Source: Streptomyces fagopyri (lineage in GTDB: Bacteria; Actinomycetota; Actinomycetes; Streptomycetales; Streptomycetaceae). From it: a stretch of DNA of 64,000 bases. The position numbers and the translations under genes are program-made. The stretch lies in the NCBI RefSeq assembly GCF_009498275.1, contig NZ_CP045643.1:8804001-8868000 (forward strand), given 5' to 3'. The notes under the pieces are model-generated. The model was not told the DNA's origin. It did no database searches and saw nothing but the letters and a program-made list of their open reading frames with translations. Numbering within the stretch: position 1 is the stretch's first letter; every line of letters begins with the position of its first letter. Positions 53,623 through 63,432 of the stretch are shown in pieces.

Positions 53623-54724
53623 TCAAGGGTGGGCGGGGAATTTCGCGGGCGGTGGTCGGGTGTGGGGTGCCGGGCGGCCGGGGTGTGGGGGTCGGGGGTG
53701 CGGGGCGTGCGGGGTGGGGATCTTTCCGGGTAAACGGGGGGTTGTATTCCGTTCTGGTGGTGTCTTCCGTGGGTGCGGGGTGCTGTGCGAGGCTCGGGGT
53801 CGGCGGTGTGCCGGGGGTGGGGTTCTCGCGGGTGGTGGGGTGCGGGGCTATGGTGAAACCGGCTGAGCGGTTTGGTTCGGGTGCTGTTTTGGGTGGGTGC
53901 CGGGCTGTGCGGTGAGGTGGGCGGCGGGGGTGCCGGCGGCGTCGGGAGGGTGCTGCGGGCGGTGGTGCGGGTGGGCGGGTGCCGGCGAGTGCCGGCGGGT
54001 GCGGTGCTGGTGGCGCGGGGGGCCGGGGGTCGGGGGATGCCGGTTGGGGGGTGGCTGTGCGGGGGGCCGGGGGTTCGGGGGTGCGGGGGGTGCGGGTTGG
54101 GGGTGGCTGTGCGGGGGTGTGGAGCGGGTGCGCGAGCTCTCCCCCGCCTCGGCCTGCCCCGCCCCGCCCCGTCTCGCCCTGCCCCGTCTCGCCCTGTCCC
54201 GCCCCGTCTTGCCCTGCTTTGCCGCGCTTCGACCTGCCGCGCCCTGTTCCGTCCGGGCCGGGGCGGTCTGAGGCCGGGTGGTGCGGGTGCGGGGGTTGTG
54301 GGGTGGGTGTGGTGGCGGCTTCGTTCCTGGTGGGGGTGTGGGGGTGTTGGTTCGTCCGGGGTGGCGGAGGCCTCGCCGGTGCGGCTGGTATTCCAAGCGG
54401 TCTTCGCGGCGGGCTGTGTCCACGCCTGGATCGCTCGCTCGGGTTGGTGCCGGTCCGGTTTCCTCGTGGTGCGGTTCCGGGCGGTGTGGCCCCGGGTGGC
54501 GCGGGGTGGTTCCGGGGGTTGCGGGGGGCTTGGGTGGTTCCGGGTCGTCGGGGTGTGCCGGGTGGTGTGGGGGGTGGGGGCTGGTTGTGGGTGGTGTGGG
54601 GTGTGCCGTGCCGTGGGTTGGCGTTTTGTGCTGGTTTTGGGTTGTTGGTGCTTGGTCGTATTGCTGTGTTGGTTCGTGTCGTTGTGGTTTTTCCGGTGTT
54701 TTCGCTGTCTGCGGGGAGGGTCTG
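53623..54724. other. 1.1-kb divergent intergenic region, G/C-skewed
   Basis: It separates afsA and the P450 gene. It holds long runs of GGTG/GGGT and a CCCCGCC-rich block (about 54130-54240, repeated GCCCCG and TCGCCCTGCC units). Open frames exist only because of composition. No second clear ARE was found near the P450 start. Confidence 0.5.
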
Positions 54725-56443
54725 ATGGTGCGTCGGCTGGATGGGCGTGAGCAGGGTCGCGGTGAGCTGGAGGGGTCGGTGGGGAGTGAGGCGGCTGTGA
54801 GCGGGGCGGCCGGGCCGGTCGGGCAGGTCGGCCCGGTGGGGGGCCAGGCGGTGGTGGCCGGGGTGGCCGGTGGTGAGGAGGCCGTGGCCGGGGTGGCCGG
54901 GGGCGAGGCGGTGGGGGCCGGGTCGGCCGTCGGGGCCGGGGCGGTGGTGGGCGGGCTGGTCGCGGGGGCCGGTGGTGAGGAGGCCGTGGCCGGGCTGGTC
55001 GGGGGTGAGGCGGTGGTCGTCGGGGGTGGGGCGGTCGTGAGCGGGGCGGCCGGGCCGGGCGGGGGCGGGGGGTCTGGGGTGGGTGGTGGTGGGTGTCCGT
55101 TTGTGTTGGATGTGTTGGGGCGGGATGTGCAGGGGGAGGCGGCTGTGTTGCGGGGGCGGGGTGCGGTGTCGCGGGTGGTGTTGCCGGGTGGGGTGGGGGC
55201 GTGGGTGGTGACGGATGCGGGGGTGATGCGGGGGTTGTTGACGGATGGGCGGGTGTCGAAGGATGCGTATCGGCATTGGCCGGCGTGGCGGCGGGGGGAG
55301 GTGTCGGGGAGTTGGCCGTTGGCGGTGTGGGTGTCGGTGGAGAATTTGGTGACGTCGTACGGGGCGGAGCATCGGCGGTTGCGGGGGTTGATGGCGTCGG
55401 CGTTCACGGCGCGGCGGGTGGCGTTGTTGGGGCCGCGGGTGGAGGAGATCGCGGGGGGTCTGCTGGATGGGGTGGAGGAGGCGGCGGGGCGGGCTGCGGG
55501 TGGGGTGGTGGATGTGCGGGAGTTGTTCGCGTTGCCGTTGCCGGGGCGGGTGATGTTGGAGTTGTTCGGGATTCCGGAGGAGTTCCGGGGGCCGTTGCGG
55601 GAGATCATCGACGGGTTTTTCGATACGGCGGTGTCGTCGGGGGAGGCGCAGCGTAATTACCGGGCGCTGTATTCGACGATGGGGGAGCTGGTCGCGTTCA
55701 AGCGGCGTTGTCCGGGTGAGGATCTGACCAGTGCGTTGATCGCGGCGGGTGGTGGGGGCGCGGCCGCGGACGGTGCGGACGGTGCGGGCGGTGCGGAGGG
55801 TGCGGGTGGTTCGGGCGGCTCGGGTGGGGTGGGCGGCTTGGAGGGTGTGGGTGGTTCGGGTGGGGTGGGGGGTGGGGGGTTGAGTGAGAAGGAGTTGGTC
55901 GACAACTTGATCATGTTGTTGAGTGCGGGGTGTGAGCCGACGGTGAATCTGCTGGGCAATGCGGTGGCGTTGTTGCTGGGGGATCCGGGTCAGTTGGAGT
56001 TGGTGCGGTCGGGTCGGGTGTCGTGGGGGGATGTGGTGGAGGAGGCGGTGCGGGTGGAGGCGCCGGGGGCGAACGCGATTTTGCGGTATGCGGTGGAGGA
56101 TGTGCGGGTGGGGGAGACGGTGATCGAGCGGGGGGATGCGTTGGTGATGTCGTTCGCGGCGGCGGGTCGGGATCCGGGGGTGCATGGGCCGGATGCGGGG
56201 GTGTTCGATGTGACGCGTGGGACGCGGCGTGAGCATCTGTCGTTCGGTCATGGGGTGCATTACTGCCTGGGGGCGCCGTTGGCGCGGTTGGAGGCGGAGA
56301 TCGCGTTGCGGGCGTTGTTCGGGCGGTTCCCGCGGATGCGGGCGGCGTTCAGGCCGGGGGAGTTGCCGCGTACGGAGTCGTTCATCTCGAACGGGCCGCG
56401 TGTGCTGCCTGTGGTGCCGGGGCCGGCGGCTGCGGCCGTGTGA
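54725..56443 (+). CDS. cytochrome P450 with low-complexity insertions (572 aa)
   Basis: ATG 54725 follows GGGGAGGG. P450 motifs: helix-C region LVTSYGAEHRRLRGLMASAF, I-helix LLSAGCEPTVNLLGNAV, ExxR-type EEAVRVEAPG, and the heme loop FGHGVHYCLGAPLARLEAEI with Cys514. Typical bacterial P450s are ~400 aa. The excess is a Gly/Ala/Val-rich N-terminal stretch (residues ~20-125) and a Gly-rich insertion (~345-385) before SEKELVDNLI. It is divergent from afsA; P450s paired with AfsA-type enzymes modify butenolide-type signals in other Streptomyces. A role in the polyketide pathway is the alternative. Confidence 0.85.
   Translation: MVRRLDGREQGRGELEGSVGSEAAVSGAAGPVGQVGPVGGQAVVAGVAGGEEAVAGVAGGEAVGAGSAVGAGAVVGGLVAGAGGEEAVAGLVGGEAVVVGGGAVVSGAAGPGGGGGSGVGGGGCPFVLDVLGRDVQGEAAVLRGRGAVSRVVLPGGVGAWVVTDAGVMRGLLTDGRVSKDAYRHWPAWRRGEVSGSWPLAVWVSVENLVTSYGAEHRRLRGLMASAFTARRVALLGPRVEEIAGGLLDGVEEAAGRAAGGVVDVRELFALPLPGRVMLELFGIPEEFRGPLREIIDGFFDTAVSSGEAQRNYRALYSTMGELVAFKRRCPGEDLTSALIAAGGGGAAADGADGAGGAEGAGGSGGSGGVGGLEGVGGSGGVGGGGLSEKELVDNLIMLLSAGCEPTVNLLGNAVALLLGDPGQLELVRSGRVSWGDVVEEAVRVEAPGANAILRYAVEDVRVGETVIERGDALVMSFAAAGRDPGVHGPDAGVFDVTRGTRREHLSFGHGVHYCLGAPLARLEAEIALRALFGRFPRMRAAFRPGELPRTESFISNGPRVLPVVPGPAAAAV
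55757..55875 (+). repeat. tandem repeat inside the P450 gene
   Basis: Units such as GGTGCGGAC, GGTGCGGGC and GGTTCGGGC repeat in register with codons, encoding ADGADGAGGAEGAGGSGGSG. The tract expands the loop before the I helix. Confidence 0.75.
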
Positions 56444-56463
56444 GCCGCCGAGTCCGCCGAGTC

Positions 56464-56495
<32 letters not shown>

Positions 56496-56680
56496 GATTG
56501 TGGGTGGGTCCATCCGCCGTGGTGGCTTCGGTGGCGGGTGGGTGGGTCTGTCCGGGGTGGGTGAGGCTGTCGGGCAGTGGTGGGTGGGGCGGGCGTGGGG
56601 GTTTGCCGGGCTGGAGCGGGGTTCGGGTTCTGGCCGGTGGTGTCCTGTACGGCGTCGGTTCGGCGGGGTGTTTCGTGGTC

Positions 56681-56712
56681 TGCCTGTCTGCCTGTCTGCC
56701 TGTCTGCCTGTT
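56681..56712. repeat. octanucleotide tandem repeat TGCCTGTC x4
   Basis: Three perfect units and one with a single change. Confidence 0.85.
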
Positions 56713-57950
56713 CGGGTTCGGTGTCGGTGGCGTGTTCGGTCGGTGGTCTTCGGTCTTCGGTTGCTGGTTTGTGGTGGGGGTGGTGCGGGCGGGGGCCGGG
56801 GGTTGGTCGTCGTGTGGAGCGGGGAGGGGCCCGGTCGTTGTGGGGGTCGGTGGTGTCGGCGGCCGGGTGTGAAGGGTGCGGGCGGTGGGCGTGGGGTGGT
56901 TCTGGCCGGGGTCTGGTCTGTCGTGCTGGGGATGACTTGAGGCGGTGGGCCCGGGGGTGTTGGCCGGTGCGGGCATGGGGTGGGGCGGGTTGTCGCCGGG
57001 TTGCGGGTGGGCCGGGTTGCGGGCGCATGGTGTGATGTGCGGGGCCGGCTGGTGCCGGGCAGTGGGCCGGTGTGCGGGTGGGTGATGCCGGGCAGGGCTT
57101 CGGTCGGGACCGCCGGCCGTGTCGAGTCCCGCCTCCGCTCCCGCCTCCTGTTTGCGCCTGCGCTCCCGCCTCCTTAATTCGCGGTGTCTTGCCTGGTCTC
57201 GTCCGGTTGTGTGTGGTGGTGTTTCGTGCGGGCTTTGCCGGGCGGGCCGGCCGGCTGCCTGATGGGGGTGCCGGCGTCCTCGACTTCGTTTCGGTGTGGG
57301 CGGGTTCGGGTGTGGCGGGCGGGGTTGTCCGGGTGTCGGGCGTGGGGTGTTCGGCGTTTCGGGAGGTGCCCGGTCGGCGTCGGGGGATGCGGGGGTGAGC
57401 GGGAGCCGCGCCGGATGGGCGGGCCTTGTCGAGTCACCGGGACCTGCCGCCGAGATCACGGGAAACGGCTACCCGGTAACCGCCCGCCACCCATCCCGGC
57501 AGTTCCCGCCGGGCCCTGCCGCATCCAGGACTGGCCACCCCGGTGCGCCGTCCCGCTCTGCTTCCCCCAATGGCACGGCTCCGCACCGGGGGACATCCCA
57601 ACACCCGGCCCAGGTGCCGCCACCCACGGCCGAGGTCGCGGTCGCAGGCGTGTTTTTCGGGTGGTCCGGGCTGTCGGCTGCCGGTGATCACGCGGTACGG
57701 CGCCCACCCGCAGCCCGGCCGCAGGAGACCACCGACCCGGACCCGGACCACGTCGGGGCGGGTCGCTGTTGAGGCGGGTCCGGTCCTGCGGGCAGTCGTG
57801 CGGGCCGTTGGCCGTGTTGTCGGTGGGGAGGTGAGGGTGTGTTTTGGGGCCGGAGGCGGCATCGGGCGGGGAGCGGGTCCGGTGGCTTCTTCCGGTGGTG
57901 CTGTCGGATCTCGTGGACGAGGCCGCGGCCCGGCATCTTGCCCGGCGGGC

Positions 57951-58004
57951 GGTCCGGGCGGTCCGGGCGGTCCGGGCGGTCCGGGCGGTCCGGGCGGTCC
58001 GGGC
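57951..58004. repeat. nonanucleotide tandem repeat GGTCCGGGC x6
   Basis: Six perfect units, followed by degenerate units up to about 58045. Confidence 0.85.
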
Positions 58005-58562
58005 GGGCGGTCCGGGCGGACAGGGCGGGCGGTCCGGGCGGACAGGGTCGCGGCCGGGGGCGTGTGGTGTCCGGTGGGCGGGCGGCTCACGTCGTGTCCG
58101 CCGGACTCTTGGGTGCTTTCCGGTGGCGCGGGGGCGGGGCGGCGCCGGATTTCTGGTGGGGGTGCCGGTGGGGGCGGGTGTGGTGTGGTTGGGTCCGCTC
58201 CCGTGCGGCCGCGGCGTCACGTCATGGGGTCTCGCGGTGGGGTGTTCCCGGGCCGGCCGTGCCGTCGTGCCGTTGTGCCGCTGTGTCCGCTGTGCCGGTT
58301 GGCGGTTGTTGGTTGTTGGGTGTGGTGGGTGGGGCTGTTGTGCGGTGGGGGTGTGCGGGTGTGGTGGTTCGAGGGTGGGTGGGGGTGGGTGGGGACCGGT
58401 TGAATCCGGACTTCCGGTTGGGTGGGTGCGGGGGGTGGCGGTCGGGGGGTGGAGGTGTTGTCCGTCCCGGTGAGGGGGCGGGTGGTGCGGGGTGGTGCGG
58501 GGGTGGGCGGGGGCGGGGTTTTGAGCCGGGGCGGGTGGGTGGCGGGGGCGCCGCCCTTGTGA

Positions 58563-58588
58563 AAATACGGACTACCTGGTTTGGTTTG
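58563..58588. promoter_or_regulatory. ARE upstream of the receptor gene
   Basis: AAATACGGACTACCTGGTTT then GGTTTG shows the half-sites ATACGGAC and CTGGTTTGG. It lies 58 bp before the receptor start, consistent with autoregulation. Confidence 0.6.
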
Positions 58589-58645
58589 GAGTGGTTGCAA
58601 GGAGAACATCTTGCGATGGAGTGAGGAACGACCACTGGAGGGTTC

Positions 58646-59335
58646 GTGGTGCGGCAGGAGCGTGCGATTCGCACCCGGCGGGCGATTTTGAATGCGGCGG
58701 CGTCGGTTTTCGACGAGCGCGGGTATGAGGCCGCCACGATCGGTGAGGTGCTGACCCGGGCGGGTGTGACCAAGGGGGCGCTGTACTTCCATTTCCCCTC
58801 GAAGCAGGCGCTGGCCGAGGGGGTGCTGGCGGAGCAGTTCTCGGGTTTCGTGCTGGCGCCGCGGGCGAGCAAGCTGCAGGAGCTGGTGGACATGGGGCTG
58901 GCGCTGGCGTACCGGATGCGCCGCAACCCGGTGGTCAGTGCCTCGGCGAGACTTTCGCTGGGTCAGGAGATGGGGGTCATTTTCGGCACCTGGACGATCA
59001 CGACCTGGCTGGAGGCGACGGAGAAGGTGCTGCGCGAGGCGCGGGAGCAGGGTGAGCTGCTGCCGCATGTGGACCCGGCGGAGAGTGCGTGGGTGTTCTC
59101 GGCGGCGTGGACGGGTGTGCAGGTGTACTCCCACACGCTGGCGGGCCGGGAGGATCTGGAGCGGCGGGTGTCCGCGCTGTTCGAGCATCTGCTGCCGAGC
59201 ATCGCGGTGCCCGCGGTGCTCGGCAAGCTGGTCACCGACCCGGCCCGGGCCGCCGAGGTCGCCGCCGAGGGCGAGCGGCTGGCCGCCGAGGCCGGCGAGC
59301 TGGGGGACCTGGACGAGGTCGCCGCTCCCGCCTGA
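58646..59335 (+). CDS. gamma-butyrolactone receptor, TetR family (229 aa)
   Basis: The DNA-binding domain reads RAIRTRRAILNAAASVFDER, GYEAATIGEVLTRAGVTKGA and LYFHFPSKQALAEGVLAEQF, the pattern shared by ArpA/FarA-type receptors. The ligand domain contains SKLQELVDMGLALAYRMRRN, Trp-rich FGTWTITTWLEATEKVLREA and HVDPAESAWVFSAAWTGVQV. GTG 58646 or GTG 58649 (6 nt after GGAGGG) is the start. It should repress its own gene, afsA and the SARP gene until the butyrolactone binds. Confidence 0.88.
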   Translation: MVRQERAIRTRRAILNAAASVFDERGYEAATIGEVLTRAGVTKGALYFHFPSKQALAEGVLAEQFSGFVLAPRASKLQELVDMGLALAYRMRRNPVVSASARLSLGQEMGVIFGTWTITTWLEATEKVLREAREQGELLPHVDPAESAWVFSAAWTGVQVYSHTLAGREDLERRVSALFEHLLPSIAVPAVLGKLVTDPARAAEVAAEGERLAAEAGELGDLDEVAAPA

Positions 59336-59885
59336 CACCGCCCCCGCCCGCACCCGGTCCGACCCTCCGCCCGCTCGCCGCCGGTCCGCGGACGCGGGCG
59401 CGGGGACGTGTGGATGTGCAGATGTGCAGGCCGGGGGTCCGCGGGCGGGCGGGGTCCGGCTCCGGGCGGGTGCGAGCGGGCGTCGGGCGCGGCCGCGGAG
59501 CGTGGCGGCGGGCCGCCGGTATCCGTGCCGTACGGCCCCCTTCGTGCCCGGTCCTGGCCGGTCCGGGGCCGGGTGCGGGTGCGGGGTGGTGTCCGGGCGG
59601 CTGCCCGCTCGGGGGTGCGGGCGGGGTGGGTGCGGCCGGTTTCGGTGGTGTGCGGGTGGTGTCCGGTGGCCGGGCGGGTGTGGTGCGCGCCGGGCCGGCG
59701 GGGTGGTGGCCCGGGTGTCGGGGCTGGTGGCGGGCGTGCTGCCCGCCGGGGGAAGGGTGCGGGCGGGTGCTGGAGAAGCACCCTCACTGAAACATACCGC
59801 GCGTGCGGTTTGATAGGGTGTGGCCTCGGAGTGCCCGGGGGTGTCCGCCGTGGTGGCGGCCGGTGCGGGCCCGGGAGGAGGCGGG
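59336..59885. other. intergenic, G/C-rich
   Basis: No gene is supported in 550 bp. It ends with the ARE at 59789-59814. Confidence 0.45.
59789..59814. promoter_or_regulatory. ARE upstream of the second TetR gene
   Basis: GAAACATACCGCGCGTGCGG then TTTGAT is a near-perfect dyad (ATACCGC and GCGGTTT), 72 bp before the ATG. Confidence 0.75.
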
Positions 59886-60629
59886 ATGGTCAAGCAGGTT
59901 CGGGCGGCACGTACGCGCCAGGCCCTGGTCCGGGCGGCGGCCGAGGTGTTCGCCGATGACGGGTACGCCCTCGCCTCGCTGCCGGCGATCAGCCGGCGGG
60001 CCGGGGTCAGTACCGGGGCGCTGCATTTCCATTTCCCGAGCAAGGATCTGCTGGCCCGTGAGGTGGAGGCGGCGGCGACCGTCTCCCTGCAGCGGCTCGC
60101 GGCGCGGCAGGGCGCGCCGGACCCGCCGGGCCGGGCGCCCGCCGCACCCGTCACGGCGGGTGCGGCCGGCCCGGGTCCGGGAGGCCCGGCGGGTGCGGCG
60201 GGTGCGGCGGGTGCGGCGGGTGTGGGGGGTGCGGCGTTGCGGTTGCTGGTGGATGTCAGCCGTGACCTGGTGCTGGGTCTGTCGGCGGACCCGGTGCTGC
60301 GGGCCGGGTTCGGTCTGGGCGGTGATCCCTCGCGCAAGGGCGGTGAGGGGCCGGGCCGGTGGTGGAGCGAGTGGGTGCACGCGCTGCTGCGCGAGGCCCA
60401 CGGTGCGGGTGAGCTGGCGGAGGGGGTCTCCCCGGAGGCGGCCGCGGTGGCCGTGGTCGCCGCCACTCTCGGGCTGGCCGGCCTCGCCTCCCGTCACCGT
60501 TTCCATCTCTCGCCGCATCTGGTGGAACAGTTCTGGTCCCTGCTGCTGCCCGGCCTCGCCGCACCCCCGCCCCGGCGCGCGGCCCGGCCGGGCATACCCG
60601 CCGCCGAGACCGGCCCCGCCCCCAGGTGA
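59886..60629 (+). CDS. second butyrolactone-receptor-like TetR regulator (247 aa)
   Basis: ATG 59886 follows GGAGGAGGCGGG. The DNA-binding part reads VKQVRAARTRQALVRAAAEV, then GYALASLPAISRRAGVSTGA and LHFHFPSKDLLAREVEAAAT. A Gly/Ala/Pro-rich tract (residues ~80-120) is inserted before the ligand domain (LRLLVDVSRDLVLGLSADPV, WWSEWVHALLREAHGAGELA). It resembles pseudo-receptors such as JadR2/TylQ types, which bind AREs but often sense antibiotics rather than butyrolactones. Promoter carries an ARE. Confidence 0.8.
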   Translation: MVKQVRAARTRQALVRAAAEVFADDGYALASLPAISRRAGVSTGALHFHFPSKDLLAREVEAAATVSLQRLAARQGAPDPPGRAPAAPVTAGAAGPGPGGPAGAAGAAGAAGVGGAALRLLVDVSRDLVLGLSADPVLRAGFGLGGDPSRKGGEGPGRWWSEWVHALLREAHGAGELAEGVSPEAAAVAVVAATLGLAGLASRHRFHLSPHLVEQFWSLLLPGLAAPPPRRAARPGIPAAETGPAPR

Positions 60630-61354
60630 CCGGACCGGCCCCGCCCCCCGCCGAGACCGGCCCCGCCCCCCGCCGCCGAGACCGGCCCAGCCCCCCCCGC
60701 TGACCGGACGGGCCTCGTCCGCCGGTGACCGGGACCTGCTCGGCCGGCGGCCGGGACCTGCCCCGCCCTCTGCGGTGACCGGACCTGCCCCGCCCGTCCC
60801 CGGGTGACTGTCCTGTCCCGCCCGCCCGCCCGCCCTTCCCGTCGCCGGGGCCGGCCGGTGTCCCGGTGGCCGTGACGGGTCCTGCGCTCTCCGGCGGCCG
60901 GGACCTGCCCCGCCTGTCCCGGGGGTGGCCGTTTGGGCCCGTCGCCCGTCCTTCCTGTCGCCGCAGTCGCTCCCGTGTCCTGGTGGCCGTGGCGGGGCCT
61001 GTTCTTCCCGCCGCCGGGGCCGGTCCCGGCGCCCCCTCGGTGGCCGTCCGGCCGCGCCCTCCCCGCCGGCGAGGCGGGCCCCCTTCCTTCCGGGCGGCGG
61101 GCCGGACCCCTTCCTCCCCCCGGGGGGAGGTTTCCGCTCTGGCGTCCGGTGGCGGGCCGGTGCTGTTCCCGGGGCGGGTGCGCTGTGCCGGGTGTGCGGT
61201 GACGGACTCCGCACCCGGGTAAACAGACCGCATGGTCCGGCAATGAAGAGGTCAAGTCGCGTGGGGTGTGGTCCCGGGGTGCCTGTGTTCTGCCTGGCCG
61301 GGGCGTTGTGCGGCAAAAGTCGGGTTCCCCGGAGGGGGGCTCGAGTACCGGCGG

Positions 61355-61381
61355 AGAGAAAACACGACGACCGGTTTGAGA
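61355..61381. promoter_or_regulatory. ARE-like site 1 upstream of SARP
   Basis: AGAGAAAACACGACGACCGG then TTTGAGA has AAAACACGAC and ACCGGTTTG half-sites. Confidence 0.55.
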
Positions 61382-61384
61382 TTG

Positions 61385-61410
61385 ACATACCGTCCATGCT
61401 GTTTTTTACT
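61385..61410. promoter_or_regulatory. ARE-like site 2 upstream of SARP
   Basis: GACATACCGTCCATGCTGTT then TTTTAC has an ATACCGT half-site and a weaker GCTGTTTTT half-site. It directly follows site 1. Confidence 0.5.
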
Positions 61411-61570
61411 CGGGTGTGCCGGGGACGTACGGCGGCGGCCGGTTTGCCGCCCGGCCGGCAAGTCCCGGCGGGACGGGGCCGGCTGACGGTCCGGCAGGAC
61501 GCCGGCTGGCACACCGGACCGAACGCCCGCCGGCGCGATTGAAGAGGAAGACCGGCGGTCCGGTGGGCCC

Positions 61571-61602
61571 GGTGATCCGGTGATCCGGTGATCCGGTGAT
61601 CT
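61571..61602. repeat. octanucleotide tandem repeat GGTGATCC x4
   Basis: Three perfect units and a fourth with one change, about 160 bp before the SARP start. Confidence 0.85.
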
Positions 61603-61761
61603 GGAGCCGGCGGGCCTGTGGGCCTGGTGTGCCGGTGACGGGACGGGATGGCGGCCGGCGGGTTGGGCGGGCCGGTTTTGCGGCAGGGCGACGGGGACGC
61701 GGTGGCTGGTGCGTGGTCCTTGGGGTCTGGCAGATGGCAGCGGACGGACAGGGGAGACGGC

Positions 61762-62637
61762 GTGGACACCGACATACTCGGCACACTTGCTGTGCGGGAG
61801 AAGGGCATCTCGATCACCCCGACCGCTCCCAAGCCGCGGCAGGTGCTGGCCCTGCTGGTCCTGCACGCCGACCAGATGGTGCCGGTGGGGATGCTGAGCG
61901 AGGAGTTGTGGGGCGCGCGGCCGCCGCGCAGCGCACGGCCCACCCTGCAGACGTACATCCTGCAGCTGCGGGAGCTGATCACCGCGGCGCTGGAGAGGGA
62001 TCCGGGCGGCCGCCGCACGGCCAAGGACGTGCTGCTGACCGTGCCGGGCGGTTATCTCCTCAAGAGCGGTGAGGGCAGCAGCGACGTGCGGGAGTTCGAG
62101 CGGCTGGCCGGGCTGGGCTACCGGGCGATGGACGGGGCGGACTTCCCCGAGGCGGCCCGGCACCTGCGGGCCGCGCTCGCGCTGTGGAGCGGGCCGCCGC
62201 TGGCCGACGTGCAGGCCGGCCCGCACCTGGCCACCCAGGTCAAACGGCTGGAGGAGAGCCGGCTGTGCGCGCTGGACCAGCGCATCGAGGCCGACCTGCG
62301 GCTGGGCCGCCACCGTGAACTGCTCGCCGAGCTGACCGTGCTGGTCAGCCGGTATCCCACCCACGAGAGCCTGTGCGGGCAGTACATGCTGGCCCTGTAC
62401 CGCTCCGGGCGGCGCGGTGAGGCCCTGGACGCCTACCAGCGGCTGCGGGCCACCCTGGTACGCGGTCTGGGCCTGGAACCGTCGGCGGCCCTGGGCAAGC
62501 TGCAGCGTTCCATCCTGATGGCCCGGCCGGACGGCTCACCCGCCGCGGCCAACGCGACGGCCGGGTCCGGGTCCGGGTCCGGCGCTCCCGGTACGGGCCC
62601 CGCCGGGAGCGGACGGCTCGCCGCCCCGGTCGGCTGA
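61762..62637 (+). CDS. SARP-family transcriptional activator (291 aa)
   Basis: GTG 61762 follows GGGGAGA. Residues ~1-100 are the OmpR-like winged helix (ILGTLAVREKGISITPTAPK, PRQVLALLVLHADQMVPVGM, RPTLQTYILQLRELITAAL, TVPGGYLLKSG). Residues ~105-260 are the bacterial transcriptional activation domain (FPEAARHLRAALALWSGPPL, RLEESRLCALDQRIEADLRL, RYPTHESLCGQYMLALYRSG, RGEALDAYQRLRATLVRGLG). SARPs activate antibiotic clusters from direct repeats near -35. The two AREs upstream place it under receptor control. The final 30 residues are low complexity. Confidence 0.92.
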   Translation: MDTDILGTLAVREKGISITPTAPKPRQVLALLVLHADQMVPVGMLSEELWGARPPRSARPTLQTYILQLRELITAALERDPGGRRTAKDVLLTVPGGYLLKSGEGSSDVREFERLAGLGYRAMDGADFPEAARHLRAALALWSGPPLADVQAGPHLATQVKRLEESRLCALDQRIEADLRLGRHRELLAELTVLVSRYPTHESLCGQYMLALYRSGRRGEALDAYQRLRATLVRGLGLEPSAALGKLQRSILMARPDGSPAAANATAGSGSGSGAPGTGPAGSGRLAAPVG

Positions 62638-63432
62638 CCCCCGCACCCACCCCCCTCCCCACCCCGGCAACATCCACCCCGGCCCACCCCTGTGTTCCTC
62701 GAGCCCACCCCCAGGCTCCGGCCCTCCGGCCTCAACTCCGGGCCACAGCAACCGGGTTCCAGCTTTTGGCCCCGACCCTTTGGGACCGGCCCACGGTTCC
62801 TCCCCGTGTGGGCCCCGGCGCCGAGAGGGCACGGTCCGGACCGCCCGGACCGACCGGCGCGCCAGGCCGCGCCGTGCGGTCCGGGCGGTCCGGTATCCGG
62901 CGAGGCCCCCGAGCAGAAGCACCCGGCCCGCGCCGCGCGCCACGCCCCGGTCGGGCTCACGGCCCGGAAGCAGGCCGGGGCGTGGCGCGCGGCGCGGGCT
63001 GTCCCGATCGAGGGCCGGGCCGCGTACAGCCGGTCCCCGCCGGTGCCCGCCCGTCCCCGTCGTGCACCACGCCATGCACGCCATGCACGCCGTGCGGCCG
63101 TGCACGGCTGCTGTACGGGTCGGCCGGCCCGGTCAAGTCGTCCGGGCGGGCCGGGTGTTCGCGGCGGCCGGGTGGTGCGGGCCGGCGCCGGGTCGGCGGG
63201 CGGCCGGGTGGTGCGGGGTAACCAGGTGGTTCGGGTGGCCCGGGGTGGCCAGGGTTCGGGTGGTCCGGGCCGGTGGGGTGGTTCGGGGGCGGGCCGGTAG
63301 GGGGCGGTGGGGTTGTCGGGGGGTTGTGGGGAGCGGGCCGGGCGGTGGGCGGGGTGGGGGATCGGTGCGGGCGCGAGGCGGGCTCGAGTGGGGCGGGGCA
63401 GGGTGGGGGCCATCCGCAGGAGGAGGGGCAGG
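62638..63432. other. intergenic, G/C-rich
   Basis: No gene is supported in 795 bp. Short repeats such as CATGCACGC x2-3 (about 63070) and GGTCCGGGCGGTCCGG occur. Confidence 0.45.

Larger units (their letters stand above)
60630..61761. other. 1.1-kb intergenic region before the SARP gene
   Basis: The first 550 bp repeat variants of GACCGGCCCCGCCCC. Later come two ARE-like sites (61355-61410) and the octamer GGTGATCC x4 at 61571-61602. No gene is supported. Confidence 0.5.

Noticed and set aside
54661..54690. Possible ARE before the P450 gene (GTATTGC...GGTTCGTG)
   Set aside because: Half-sites do not pair well compared with the other five sites.
57951..58004. CRISPR-like array
   Set aside because: Units are 9 bp with no spacers; it is a simple tandem repeat, and no cas genes are present.
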